Part shown: piece after piece, positions 8,681-16,127 of the stretch
How the letters are laid out: every line of letters starts with the position of its first letter
Position numbering within the stretch: the first letter of the stretch is position 1
Origin: CAWUFC02 sp963921335
GTDB taxonomy: Bacteria > Pseudomonadota > Gammaproteobacteria > Pseudomonadales > Halieaceae
Direction: 5' to 3'
Assembly: GCA_963921335.3 (NCBI GenBank)
Contig: CAWUFC020000001.1
Location: 2,046,001 to 2,110,000, forward strand
Length of the DNA stretch: 64,000 nt
Notes under the pieces: generated by a model
Database searches by the model: none
Seen by the model: only the letters and a program-made list of their open reading frames with translations
Told to the model about the DNA's origin: nothing
Position numbers and translations under genes: made by a program

Positions 8681-9103
8681 ATGAGTAAGGTGGTAGTGAC
8701 TGAGAAACTGATTAGCCAGAAGGCTGCCAGCAAAATCGTGGAGGCGGCCGTTGAGCACGCCGAAAAACAGGGCTGGCATATCGTGGTTGCGGTGGTTGAT
8801 CGCAACGGCCGCCTGCGCGCCTTCGCACAGATGGATCATGCCCTGAACGTGGCGGAGGACGGCGCCATTCGCAAAGCCAGAACCGCCTTGCTCGGGCTCC
8901 CCTCGGGGGTCATGGGTAAGGCCATGGAAGGAGATGCCACCGCGCTGGCGAGTTTCGCCCAATTGCCGGATATGGCTTTTCTCGGCGGAGGTATTCCGAT
9001 CTCTGTCGAAGGCGATCTGGTGGGCGCCATTGGAGTCGGCGGTGCCGTGACCACAGAACAGGATGAGGCCTGTGCCAATGCCGGTCTGGCGATCCTGACC
9101 TAG
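8681..9103 (+). CDS. GlcG/HbpS family (DUF336) protein
   Basis: This 140-residue single-domain protein of the GlcG/HbpS/PduO-C family has the markers V-A-V-V-D-R-N-G, a middle A-R-T-A-L-L-G, G-G-G-I-P-I and G-A-I-G-V-G-G in the second half. Members bind heme or cobalamin, or sit beside oxidoreductases with an undefined helper role; they are common in aromatic and glycolate catabolic operons. Length is normal. The position between an SDR and an HsaA-like monooxygenase suggests a part in the same catabolic module, by context only. Confidence 0.85.
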   Translation: MSKVVVTEKLISQKAASKIVEAAVEHAEKQGWHIVVAVVDRNGRLRAFAQMDHALNVAEDGAIRKARTALLGLPSGVMGKAMEGDATALASFAQLPDMAFLGGGIPISVEGDLVGAIGVGGAVTTEQDEACANAGLAILT

Positions 9104-9170
9104 TGTTGCTTCTACCATATAAGTTATTGATAAATAAGTAGAAAAATAAAATACCCTAAACAGGTGATGC

Positions 9171-9191
9171 AAGCTGCCAGCGTGACAGCTT
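9171..9191. promoter_or_regulatory. Candidate operator dyad upstream of the second HsaA-like gene
   Basis: An interrupted 21-base dyad with half-sites AAGCTG-N-CA and TG-N-CAGCTT lies 53 bases before the ATG at 9245, just downstream of an A/T-rich stretch (9120-9165) that would suit a promoter. Sixteen of 21 positions are symmetric, which is the size of a dimeric regulator site. No copy was found upstream of the other two HsaA-like genes, so the regulator is unknown. Confidence 0.3.
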
Positions 9192-9244
9192 AAATGCAGG
9201 ACTGGTTTAGGCCCTGATAAGCGCCAGAGAGCGCGGAGAATACC

Positions 9245-10462
9245 ATGACAGCACATCAGCCCCTGTTGGCCCCTAACGAATACAGCATGGGCAGTGTCCG
9301 TGCGGAAGAACTGCTGCAAAATGCGCGTAATCTTCAGCCGGTACTGCGTGAACGCGCCGCCCAGTGTCAGGCAGATCGCAAAGTGCCCGAAGAAACCATC
9401 CGTGATTTTCACGAAGCCGGATTTTTCAAGATTCTCCAGCCCGAGCAGTACGGCGGCTACGCGATGGACCCCCAGGTCTTCTACGAAGTAGGCCTGATCA
9501 TCGCCGAGGCCTGCACCTCCAGTGCCTGGGTTTTGGGCGTGGTGGCTGTGCACAACTGGCAGCTGGCCCTGTTTGACGAACAGGCCGCAGAGGATGTCTG
9601 GGCGGATGACCCCAGCACCCTGATTTCTAGCTCTTATGCGCCGGTGGGCAAAGTCACGCCGGTAGAGGGCGGGTTTCGCTTGAGTGGCCGCTGGAGCTTC
9701 AGCAGCGGCAGCGAGCACTGCAAATGGATTTTCGTCGGTGCCGTGGTTCCGACAGAAGACGCGCCATTCGATATGGTGAATTACCGCACCTTCCTGGTGC
9801 CCATTGAAGACTATGAGATTGTCGACAACTGGGACGTGGTGGGCCTGCAGGGTACTGGCAGTCATGACGTGGTGATCGACGATGTGTTTGTGCCCGAGCA
9901 CCGTACCCACAAGGTGATCGATGGCTTTAACTGCGATAATCCGGGCAATGCCGTCAACACGGCGCCGCTCTACCGCATGCCATTTATGCAAGTGTTTGTG
10001 CGTGCCGTATGCACAGCTACCCTGGGCGCACTGGAAGGTGCCCTGCAGGACTTTGTGGAGGTCGCCAAGACCCGCCGCGCAGGCCCTGTGGCCATGAAAG
10101 ATGACCCCTTGGCGAAGATGCTTGCCGCCGAAGTGCGTGCGGAGATTGAGCAGATGAAGCTGGTGATGCACCGCAATTTCGACACCATGATGAACTGCAC
10201 CCGGGCCGGTGAGTCCATTCCGGTCGAGGATCGCATTCGCTATCGCTACGATTCAGCAACCGTTGCCGATACCTGCCTGGCCCTCTCCAGCCGTATGTTG
10301 AAAGCTGCCGGGTCTGGCGGTATTCGTAAGGACAGCGCGCTGCTGTCCAAGCATTTGGATATCCTGGCCAGCCAGGCACATGTGGCTAACCACTCCAATC
10401 CGTTCGCGACCAATATGGGCGGCGTGATGTTTGGTCAGGAGAACACCGACTACGGTTTGTAA
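9245..10462 (+). CDS. HsaA-like flavin-dependent aromatic monooxygenase (paralogue 2 of 3)
   Basis: This 405-residue paralogue of the enzymes at 2065 and 41637 shares A-G-F-F-K near 60, W-V-L-G-V-V-A-V-H-N-W-Q, I-S-S-S-Y-A-P-V-G-K, F-S-S-G-S-E-H-C, the G-L-Q-G-T-G-S-H loop and the C-terminal catalytic-type His at 379. The family needs reduced flavin from a separate reductase, not encoded in this window. Of the three copies this one heads the hydratase / acetaldehyde dehydrogenase / aldolase genes, so it most likely supplies the catechol-type intermediate for that lower meta pathway. A terminator-like hairpin lies between it and the hydratase. Confidence 0.87.
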   Translation: MTAHQPLLAPNEYSMGSVRAEELLQNARNLQPVLRERAAQCQADRKVPEETIRDFHEAGFFKILQPEQYGGYAMDPQVFYEVGLIIAEACTSSAWVLGVVAVHNWQLALFDEQAAEDVWADDPSTLISSSYAPVGKVTPVEGGFRLSGRWSFSSGSEHCKWIFVGAVVPTEDAPFDMVNYRTFLVPIEDYEIVDNWDVVGLQGTGSHDVVIDDVFVPEHRTHKVIDGFNCDNPGNAVNTAPLYRMPFMQVFVRAVCTATLGALEGALQDFVEVAKTRRAGPVAMKDDPLAKMLAAEVRAEIEQMKLVMHRNFDTMMNCTRAGESIPVEDRIRYRYDSATVADTCLALSSRMLKAAGSGGIRKDSALLSKHLDILASQAHVANHSNPFATNMGGVMFGQENTDYGL

Positions 10463-10494
10463 TTGCAGACCGAGCCGCGTCCAGACGCAGTGCT

Positions 10495-10531
10495 GCCGGC
10501 ACCGGGGCTTACCCGCTGCCGGCTTTGTTTT
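10495..10531 (+). terminator. Rho-independent terminator or attenuator after the HsaA-like gene
   Basis: Arms GCCGGCA (10495-10501) and TGCCGGC (10517-10523) enclose a C/G-rich loop that can itself fold. They are followed by TTTGTTTT. It sits between the monooxygenase stop and the hydratase start, so it may partly limit read-through. A TATAAT at 10531-10536 just after the T-run could be the -10 of a separate hydratase promoter, but its -35 is poor. Confidence 0.5.
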
Positions 10532-10565
10532 ATAATCCCGTCCACTTTTTGACCCGGATAACCCC

Positions 10566-11351
10566 ATGGACCAAAGCCGAATAGAAGCGCTCGGTGACGA
10601 GCTTTACGATGCACTCTGCCAGCAGCGCACACTTGCGCCCCTGACGGATCGTGAGCCCGACATCACCATCGAGGACGCGTACCACATCAGCTTGCGCATG
10701 GTGAACCGTCGTGTCGATGCAGGGGAGCGCATCATTGGCAAGAAAATCGGTGTGACCAGCGCGCCGGTGCAAGAGATGTTGGGCGTGTTCCAGCCGGATT
10801 TTGGATTTCTCACCAGTGCCATGGTTTACAATGATGGTGCGGATATCCCCATTGCGGGTAACCTGATTTCGCCCCGGGCAGAGGGAGAGATCGCCTTCCG
10901 ACTGAAGAGTGACCTTGTGGGTCCGGGGGTCACCGAGCAGGACGTGTTGGACGCAACGGAAACCATCATGCCCTGTTTCGAGATTGTTGATTCGCGTATC
11001 CAGGACTGGAATATCAAAATTCAGGATACGGTGGCAGACAATGCCTCATGTGGCGTCTACGTGTTGGGCAAGAATGAAGTGGACCCGCGCGATTTTGATC
11101 TGCCCAACCTGAAGATGACCATCTACAAAAATGGCGAATACAACAGCGAGGGCCTGGGCTCAGCTGTGCAGGGCAATCCGCTGACGGCGGTGGCATGGTT
11201 GGCCAATACGCTGGGCGAATTTGATATTCCATTTAAGGCCGGTGAAGTGATTTTGTCCGGTTCGCTGGCGCCGCTGATACCGGTGGTGGCCGGTGACAAA
11301 ATGTCACTGGAGATTGACGGGATTGGCGGCTGCAGCTGCCAGTTCGTTTAG
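10566..11351 (+). CDS. mhpD: 2-hydroxypenta-2,4-dienoate (2-oxopent-4-enoate) hydratase
   Basis: This 261-residue fumarylacetoacetase-fold hydratase of the MhpD/HsaE/TodG family adds water to 2-hydroxypenta-2,4-dienoate to give 4-hydroxy-2-oxovalerate, the first step of the lower meta-cleavage pathway. Markers are I-G-K-K-I-G-V-T-S near 60, the metal-site pattern S-P-R-A-E-G-E-I-A near 100, F-E-I-V-D-S-R-I, and the late G-E-V-I-L-S-G-S-L-A. Length is standard. The genes for the next two pathway steps follow on the same strand, separated by unusually long spacers (292 and 143 bases) that hold nested inverted repeats. Confidence 0.92.
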   Translation: MDQSRIEALGDELYDALCQQRTLAPLTDREPDITIEDAYHISLRMVNRRVDAGERIIGKKIGVTSAPVQEMLGVFQPDFGFLTSAMVYNDGADIPIAGNLISPRAEGEIAFRLKSDLVGPGVTEQDVLDATETIMPCFEIVDSRIQDWNIKIQDTVADNASCGVYVLGKNEVDPRDFDLPNLKMTIYKNGEYNSEGLGSAVQGNPLTAVAWLANTLGEFDIPFKAGEVILSGSLAPLIPVVAGDKMSLEIDGIGGCSCQFV

Positions 11352-11377
11352 AAACAATTTACACGAGCCGCCGTAGG

Positions 11378-11459
11378 GTAAAGTGTCTGGACACGCGGTG
11401 AATACGTCCCTGTACGCTCGACGCCAGCATCCATGCTGGCGACGGTCCTGACACTTTAC
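11378..11459. repeat. Nested inverted-repeat element A
   Basis: Outer arms 11378-11392 (GTAAAGTGTCTGGAC) and 11445-11459 pair over 15 bases with one mismatch. Inside are two small hairpins in series: TAC/GTA around loop GTCCCT, then GCCAGC/GCTGGC around loop ATCCAT, joined by GCTCGAC. The layout (long outer stem plus two hairpins with RTCCMT loops) recurs in elements B and C with different stem sequences. No coding potential. Confidence 0.75.
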
Positions 11460-11522
11460 GCCGACGACGGCTTTGGAAACTTGGTTTCTGGCACTTGGTG
11501 GTATAGCCACAGGTATCAGGGA

Positions 11523-11613
11523 ATGGTGTTAGCTTTTAAGATCGTGAGCCGCAGGACGCGGCGACCGAGCCCCCAGGGATGGGTTTACGGCGTATCTTAA
11601 AAGCTAACGCCAT
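11523..11613. repeat. Nested inverted-repeat element B (opposite orientation to A)
   Basis: Outer arms 11523-11542 and 11594-11613 match over 20 bases with one T/G position, which would be a G-U wobble in RNA; the inner 15 (GTTAGCTTTTAAGAT) are perfect. Read on the minus strand, the interior is ACGCCGTAAA, then hairpin CCC/GGG with loop ATCCCT, a GCTCG linker, and hairpin GCCGC/GCGGC with loop GTCCT. This is the same plan as element A. Confidence 0.75.
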
Positions 11614-11643
11614 GGACGGATGTAGGAACGAGGTATTTAGAAA

Positions 11644-12552
11644 ATGAGCGAAAAGATCAAGGCGGCCATTATCGGGCCCGGCAATATCGGCACCGACCTG
11701 CTGGTGAAAGCCATGCGCAGCGATGTGATAGAGCCCGTATGGATGGTTGGTGTGGTGCCTGACTCCCCTGGCCTGGCGAGGGCCGCAGAGATGGGGCTGA
11801 AGACCACCGCTGAGGGTGTGGATGGCATGCTGCCCACCATGAAGGAAGACGGTGTGCAGATCTGTTTTGATGCAACCTCAGCCTACGTGCATGAGGAGAA
11901 CAGCCGCAAGGTTAACGAGCAGGGCGCAGTGATGATTGACCTGACCCCCGCTGCCATTGGTCCCTTCTGTGTGCCGCCTGTGAATCTGGCGGAGGCTGTT
12001 GCGGCCAAGGCCATGAACGTGAACATGGTGACTTGCGGTGGCCAGGCGACAATCCCGCTGGTTGCGGCGGTCAGCCGTGTGCAGGAAGTCACATATGGTG
12101 AGATTGTTGCCACAGTCAGCAGCAAGTCCGCCGGACCCGGCACCCGCAAGAATATCGATGAATTCACCCGCACCACCTCCAAAGGTATTGAGATCTGCGG
12201 CGGTGCTGCCGAAGGTAAAGCGATCATTATTATTAACCCGGCAGAGCCACCCCTGATTATGCGTGACACGATTCACTGCCTGACCAAAGACGAGCCCGAT
12301 CAGGAAGCCATTATCCAGAGTGTGAACGACATGATTACCGAGGTACAAAAGTACGTGCCTGGTTACACCCTGAAGAATGGCCCGGTCTTTGATGGCAACC
12401 GCGTGTCGATTTACATGGAAGTGGAAGGTCTCGGTGACTTTCTGCCCAAGTACGCTGGCAACCTGGACATCATGACGGCAGCTGGGCTGCGTACTGCAGA
12501 GATGTACGCAGAACAGATCCTGTCCGGTGATTTTGTCCCTGCAGCTGCCTAA
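11644..12552 (+). CDS. mhpF: Acetaldehyde dehydrogenase (acylating)
   Basis: This 302-residue acylating aldehyde dehydrogenase of the MhpF/HsaG/DmpF family oxidises acetaldehyde or propanal plus CoA with NAD to the acyl-CoA. It has the Rossmann loop G-P-G-N-I-G-T-D near residue 11, the catalytic Cys in V-T-C-G-G-Q-A near 130 and the following S-K-S-A-G-P-G-T-R segment. In the family it forms a channelled complex with the aldolase encoded next, which passes on the aldehyde directly. Start ATG and length are standard. The repeat elements in the upstream spacer may influence its expression or mRNA processing. Confidence 0.94.
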   Translation: MSEKIKAAIIGPGNIGTDLLVKAMRSDVIEPVWMVGVVPDSPGLARAAEMGLKTTAEGVDGMLPTMKEDGVQICFDATSAYVHEENSRKVNEQGAVMIDLTPAAIGPFCVPPVNLAEAVAAKAMNVNMVTCGGQATIPLVAAVSRVQEVTYGEIVATVSSKSAGPGTRKNIDEFTRTTSKGIEICGGAAEGKAIIIINPAEPPLIMRDTIHCLTKDEPDQEAIIQSVNDMITEVQKYVPGYTLKNGPVFDGNRVSIYMEVEGLGDFLPKYAGNLDIMTAAGLRTAEMYAEQILSGDFVPAAA

Positions 12553-12584
12553 ACCAGCCGAATGCTTATTGAAGGCTGTGCAGC

Positions 12585-12666
12585 CAGTTTTTTCAGACAC
12601 GCTACAAGCACGTCCATGTGGGCTCGACGTCGGCCATCCATGGCCGCCGACGGTCTGAAAAAACTG
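12585..12666. repeat. Nested inverted-repeat element C
   Basis: Outer arms CAGTTTTTTCAGAC (12585-12598) and GTCTGAAAAAACTG (12653-12666) are a perfect 14-base pair. Inside are ACGC, hairpin CAC/GTG with loop GTCCAT, linker GCTCGAC, and hairpin GGCC/GGCC with loop ATCCAT flanked by a further GTCG...CGAC pairing. Same orientation as element A. It ends 30 bases before the aldolase start, so the aldolase ribosome site lies outside the stem. Confidence 0.75.
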
Positions 12667-12695
12667 CGCCACATCCTTCCTCAAGGAGTCTACGA

Positions 12696-13727
12696 ATGAA
12701 TTTGCAAGGTAAGAAAATCACCGTCCACGATATGTGTCTGCGTGACGGTATGCATCCAAAGCAGCACCAGATCACCGTTGAAGAGATGGTGACGGTGGCC
12801 AGGGCTATGGATCAGGCGGGTGTACCGCTGATTGAAGTGACTCACGGCGATGGCCTGGGTGGCAAGAGTGTGAACTATGGTTTTCCTGTTGCCTCCGATG
12901 AGGAATACCTCACTGCAGTCTGCAAGGAAATGAAGAACACCAAGGTCTCGGCTCTGTTGCTGCCGGGCATTGGTACCCTCGATCACCTCAAGATGGCGGT
13001 GGACTGCGGCATTGGAACCATTCGCGTCGCGACTCACTGTACCGAGGCGGACGTGTCTGAGCAGCATATCGGTATGGCCAGCCAGATCGAAGGGCTGGAT
13101 ACCGTGGGCTTTCTGATGATGGCCCACATGATTTCGCCGGAAGAACTGCTGGAGCAGTTGCAGCTGATGGAATCCTACGGTGCCAACTGTGTTTACATCA
13201 CCGACTCAGCCGGATACATGCTGCCGGAGCATGTCACCGAGCGTGTCGAGCTGGCTCGCAAGGAACTCAAGCCAGAGACAGAACTGGGTTTTCACGGCCA
13301 CCACAATCTGGCCATGGGCGTCGCCAATTCCATCGCGGCTGTCGCAGCGGGCGCTAATCGTATTGACGGCTCCATGGCTGGCCTCGGTGCTGGTGCCGGC
13401 AATACGCCACTGGAAGTCTTTATCGCTGTATGCGATCGCATGGGCATTGAAACCGGTGTCGATACCTTCAAGGCCATGGACATTGCCGAAGACCTGATCA
13501 CGCCCCTGATGGACGAGCAGGTGCGTATTGATCGCGATGCACTGACCCTGGGCTATGCCGGTGTCTACTCTTCCTTCCTGCTGTTCGCCAAACGCAGTGC
13601 TGAGAAATACAATCTCTCCAGTCGCGACATTCTGGTAGAGCTTGGGCGTCGCAGAACGGTAGGTGGCCAGGAAGATATGATTGAAGACCTGGCGCTGGAT
13701 ATGGCGAAAGAAGCGGGCACCATCTAG
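12696..13727 (+). CDS. mhpE: 4-hydroxy-2-oxovalerate aldolase
   Basis: The start at 12696 is fixed by an AAGGAG site eight bases upstream; an earlier in-frame start would place coding inside element C. The 343-residue protein is the HMGL-type TIM-barrel aldolase (MhpE/HsaF/DmpG), which splits 4-hydroxy-2-oxovalerate (or the hexanoate homologue) into pyruvate and an aldehyde. It has L-R-D-G-M-H near the N-terminus (metal-binding Asp), the mid E-V-T-H-G-D-G-L-G loop, and G-F-H-G-H-H-N, whose His pair binds Mn. It works as a complex with the dehydrogenase encoded upstream. Confidence 0.95.
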   Translation: MNLQGKKITVHDMCLRDGMHPKQHQITVEEMVTVARAMDQAGVPLIEVTHGDGLGGKSVNYGFPVASDEEYLTAVCKEMKNTKVSALLLPGIGTLDHLKMAVDCGIGTIRVATHCTEADVSEQHIGMASQIEGLDTVGFLMMAHMISPEELLEQLQLMESYGANCVYITDSAGYMLPEHVTERVELARKELKPETELGFHGHHNLAMGVANSIAAVAAGANRIDGSMAGLGAGAGNTPLEVFIAVCDRMGIETGVDTFKAMDIAEDLITPLMDEQVRIDRDALTLGYAGVYSSFLLFAKRSAEKYNLSSRDILVELGRRRTVGGQEDMIEDLALDMAKEAGTI

Positions 13728-13765
13728 CTCGCGATACCTCCTGTATTCTGGGCTATGCTGAACAC

Positions 13766-14833
13766 ATGGATGCATTGCCCGAAGCTTATCAACTGGATGT
13801 CTGCTGGGGAGAGCTGAGCGAAGACCAGATAAAACTGGTCGCCTCATTCCTTCAGGCCCACGCCCTCAAAGATCCGGAACGGGCTCGCGAGCGAGCCCGG
13901 CATACCGGTGCTCTTGTCTACGCGCCCGACGGCACGATTTGCGCACAGATGTCTGCAGAAGTGCGCCACATCGATCAGCTCTTCAACAAGTTTTGGACCG
14001 GCGCTGCCTACGTGTCGCCTGAACATCGTCAGCGCGGTTTACCCTCCCATATGAATCTGGCACTGCGTGACTTTTTTGAAGCGCGCTTCAGGGCCGGCAA
14101 AGATCGAGACATCATAGGCTGGTTCCTGGTCATGCAGAGTCCGGTTTACAAAGCCAGTCGCCCCGAAGCGGTTCTGAGAAATTCAGGCGGCGTATTTGTG
14201 GGTCGCAATCCTGCCGGAGACGATCTGCGCGTGTACTACTTTGAAGGAGCCCAGCTGGATGACCACGACGCACCTCCGCCAGAGGTTCGCAGCAGTCGCG
14301 GGGTAGCGGGGGAGTCTGCCCATATCGAATTGTGCTGGGATAACAGCAGTCCTGAACTGCAGCAGGAGGTGGCCGCGTTTCTGCAGTCAGAGGGTGCATT
14401 GAAAGAACCTGAGCAGGCGCGAGAAAGAGCGCGGCATACGGTGGCTGTAGCTCGTGATGTAAACGGTGACTTGATCGCCGAGTTTTCGGCTCAGGCCCGT
14501 GAAGTTAATCAATTGGGCAATCGCTTCTGGTACGTGGCGACCTATGTCTCGCCTTCAGCCCGCAGCCTGGATCTGGCGCGGGATATGCTGCTCGAAGTTC
14601 GCGATTTCTTCGAGATGCGCTTTGTTCGGGGACTGGACCCCGATGTCATTGGTATCTTTGTGGCCATGCAAACCCGCGCCTACAAGGGACGGCGTAATCT
14701 GGCTGTGAACCAGCCCTCCGGCCTGGTCTTTGTCGGCCGCAACAAGCGTGGCGACAATATGCGGGTCTACTACTTCAAGGGTGCACGCATCGATTCAAGT
14801 CACCAGGCGGGCGGTGTAAACTCCGCCTCATGA
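13766..14833 (+). CDS. Internally duplicated protein of unknown function
   Basis: I do not recognise this 355-residue protein. It consists of two copies of one domain of about 160 residues. Each copy has C-W-x3-S at the start, A-R-E-R-A-R-H-T, a Q-L-x-N-x-F-W element, a Y-V-S-P segment, L-R-D-F-F-E or V-R-D-F-F-E-M-R-F, D-x-D-I/V-I-G, V/A-M-Q-x-x-x-Y-K, and finally F-V-G-R-N-x-x-G-D-x-x-R-V-Y-Y-F-x-G-A. The order of elements (strand, V-x-P-x-x-R, long helix) is loosely reminiscent of GNAT folds, which is speculation. There is no signal peptide or membrane span. It follows the aldolase by 38 bases, and its stop overlaps the DUF1445 start as ATGA, so it is translated with that gene. Confidence 0.8.
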   Translation: MDALPEAYQLDVCWGELSEDQIKLVASFLQAHALKDPERARERARHTGALVYAPDGTICAQMSAEVRHIDQLFNKFWTGAAYVSPEHRQRGLPSHMNLALRDFFEARFRAGKDRDIIGWFLVMQSPVYKASRPEAVLRNSGGVFVGRNPAGDDLRVYYFEGAQLDDHDAPPPEVRSSRGVAGESAHIELCWDNSSPELQQEVAAFLQSEGALKEPEQARERARHTVAVARDVNGDLIAEFSAQAREVNQLGNRFWYVATYVSPSARSLDLARDMLLEVRDFFEMRFVRGLDPDVIGIFVAMQTRAYKGRRNLAVNQPSGLVFVGRNKRGDNMRVYYFKGARIDSSHQAGGVNSAS

Positions 14834-15618
14834 CAGATTCTAAAGCGGCGCTGAAACTGCGCCAGGCCATCCGTGCCGGTGAACATCGAGGCAACACCTC
14901 TGGTTTTGCCCCGGGACATGTACAGTGCAACCTGATGGTACTGCCGGCAGACTGGGCCCTGGATTTCATGGGTTTTTGCCAGCAAAACCCCAAGCCCTGT
15001 CCATTGGTCGCCAGTTCGCCCACGGCCGGTGATCCGTGTTTGCCATCCCTAGGCGAAGACCTGGATGTTCGCACCGACTTGCCCAGCTACCGTGTGTTTG
15101 AGAACGGAGAGGAAATTGCCACACCCACGGACATTACTGACTATTGGCGGGATGACCTGATTGCGTTTGCGATTGGTTGCTCCTTCAGTTTCGAAGAGGC
15201 ATTGCTGGCCGATGGGCTGGAGATACGCAATATCAGTGAAGGGCGCAACGTTCCCATGTACAACACCAATATCGCCTGTCACCCGAGCGGGCGTTTGCAC
15301 GGCAATATGGTGGTAAGCATGCGACCTTTTGTAGCCGTAGACGCCATACGGGCCGTCCAGATTTGCAGTCGCTTTCCCTTGGTGCACGGTGCCCCGGTGC
15401 ACCTGGGTGATCCAGGCCTGATTGGCATTCAGGACTTGTCGCAGCCAGATTATGGCGATGCGGTGAGCCTGAAAGAGCACGAGATTCCCCTGTTTTGGGG
15501 CTGTGGCGTCACTCCCCAGGCCGTTGTGGCTGCCTCACGTCCTCCGTTTTGTATCACCCATGGCCCCGGTGACATGCTGGTTACCGACCTGATGAACGCC
15601 GAATTGGCCGTTTTATAG
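14830..15618 (+). CDS. DUF1445 putative hydro-lyase (D-glutamate cyclase-like family)
   Basis: This 262-residue DUF1445 protein has G-F-A-P-G-H-V-Q-C-N-L near residue 25, the D-L-P-x-Y-R-V-F segment, G-C-S-F-S-F-E-E-A-L, and late motifs P-L-V-H-G-A-P-V-H, F-W-G-C-G-V-T-P-Q and I-T-H-G-P-G-D-M. The family includes mammalian mitochondrial D-glutamate cyclase and many proteins annotated as hydro-lyases; which reaction applies here is open. Translation is coupled by ATGA to the duplicated unknown protein. A terminator follows the stop. Confidence 0.88.
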   Translation: MTDSKAALKLRQAIRAGEHRGNTSGFAPGHVQCNLMVLPADWALDFMGFCQQNPKPCPLVASSPTAGDPCLPSLGEDLDVRTDLPSYRVFENGEEIATPTDITDYWRDDLIAFAIGCSFSFEEALLADGLEIRNISEGRNVPMYNTNIACHPSGRLHGNMVVSMRPFVAVDAIRAVQICSRFPLVHGAPVHLGDPGLIGIQDLSQPDYGDAVSLKEHEIPLFWGCGVTPQAVVAASRPPFCITHGPGDMLVTDLMNAELAVL

Positions 15619-15637
15619 GCCAAAAACGTGAGAAATG

Positions 15638-15672
15638 GCGCACAGTTTGTGCGCTAAGCTTTTGTTTTCCGT
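15638..15672 (+). terminator. Rho-independent terminator after the DUF1445 gene
   Basis: A 7-base perfect hairpin GCGCACA / TGTGCGC with a GTT loop (15638-15654) is followed by TAAGCTTTTGTTTT. It closes the transcript that includes the lower meta-pathway genes. Confidence 0.65.
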
Positions 15673-15727
15673 TTAAAAACCCTGTTATCCTTGGCCCATA
15701 ACGAATATAAAGGCGGGGAGCAGGCCG

Positions 15728-16069
15728 GTGGACTGGTTCGAGCTACTCTTTCAATTGCTGGTGCTGCACGCGCTGTTGGACTTTATGCTGCAGCCCAACA
15801 TTATGGCGTCAGCAAAAAGTCGCCACAGTGAGTATCACAAGGGTGGAAATTCAGAGTTTCCGGCCTGGTATTATTGGCTGGGCGCGCATTCTCTCGGGCA
15901 TGGCGGTGCGGTTTACCTGGTCACAGGTTCAGTCTGGCTCGGTCTGTTGGAAACCCTGCTGCACGGGGTGATCGATTATTCCAAGTGTGAACACAAAACA
16001 ACCCTGGCCCAGGATCAGATGCTGCACCTCAGCTGCAAGGTCGGCTACGTTCTCTACTTAACGATATAA
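15728..16069 (+). CDS. DUF3307 membrane protein
   Basis: This small (113-residue) integral membrane protein has the DUF3307 pattern: L-x-x-L-L-V-L-H-A-L-L-D-F near the start, H-S-L-G-H-G-G in the middle, and L-L-H-G-V-I-D-Y followed by a charged D-Q-M-L-H stretch. Function of the family is unknown. The start is a GTG at 15728 behind GGGGAG; no ATG gives a better fit. Conserved His and Asp residues at the membrane edge hint at metal binding, but this is not established. Confidence 0.8.
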   Translation: MDWFELLFQLLVLHALLDFMLQPNIMASAKSRHSEYHKGGNSEFPAWYYWLGAHSLGHGGAVYLVTGSVWLGLLETLLHGVIDYSKCEHKTTLAQDQMLHLSCKVGYVLYLTI

Positions 16070-16076
16070 GCCAATA

Positions 16077-16122
16077 AATGGGGTCAGAGTACTTTGAAAA
16101 ATCAAAGTACTCTGACCCCATT
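16077..16122. repeat. Perfect 21-bp palindrome with AAAA loop (GGGGTCAGAGTAC type)
   Basis: Left arm 16077-16097 and right arm 16102-16122 are exact reverse complements, separated by AAAA. The GGGGTCAGAGTAC core is one I associate with dispersed palindromes next to REP-associated tyrosine transposases in gammaproteobacteria, from memory rather than a search. It lies between the convergent ends of the DUF3307 and sthA genes, so it may also act as a bidirectional terminator. Confidence 0.7.
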
Positions 16123-16127
16123 GTTGC

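Noticed and set aside
8585..10171. A 528-codon open frame on the minus strand
   Set aside because: It lies antisense across the GlcG-like gene and most of the second HsaA-like gene. The protein is His/Gln/Gly-rich without domains, a shadow of high-GC coding sequence.
10531..10536. TATAAT as the -10 of a separate hydratase promoter
   Set aside because: The only hexamer at the right distance (CTTACC) is a poor -35 and overlaps the terminator stem, so I do not list it as a promoter.
11878..12684. A 268-codon minus-strand frame over the acetaldehyde dehydrogenase
   Set aside because: It is antisense to a certain gene and runs through repeat element C; it has no recognisable motif.
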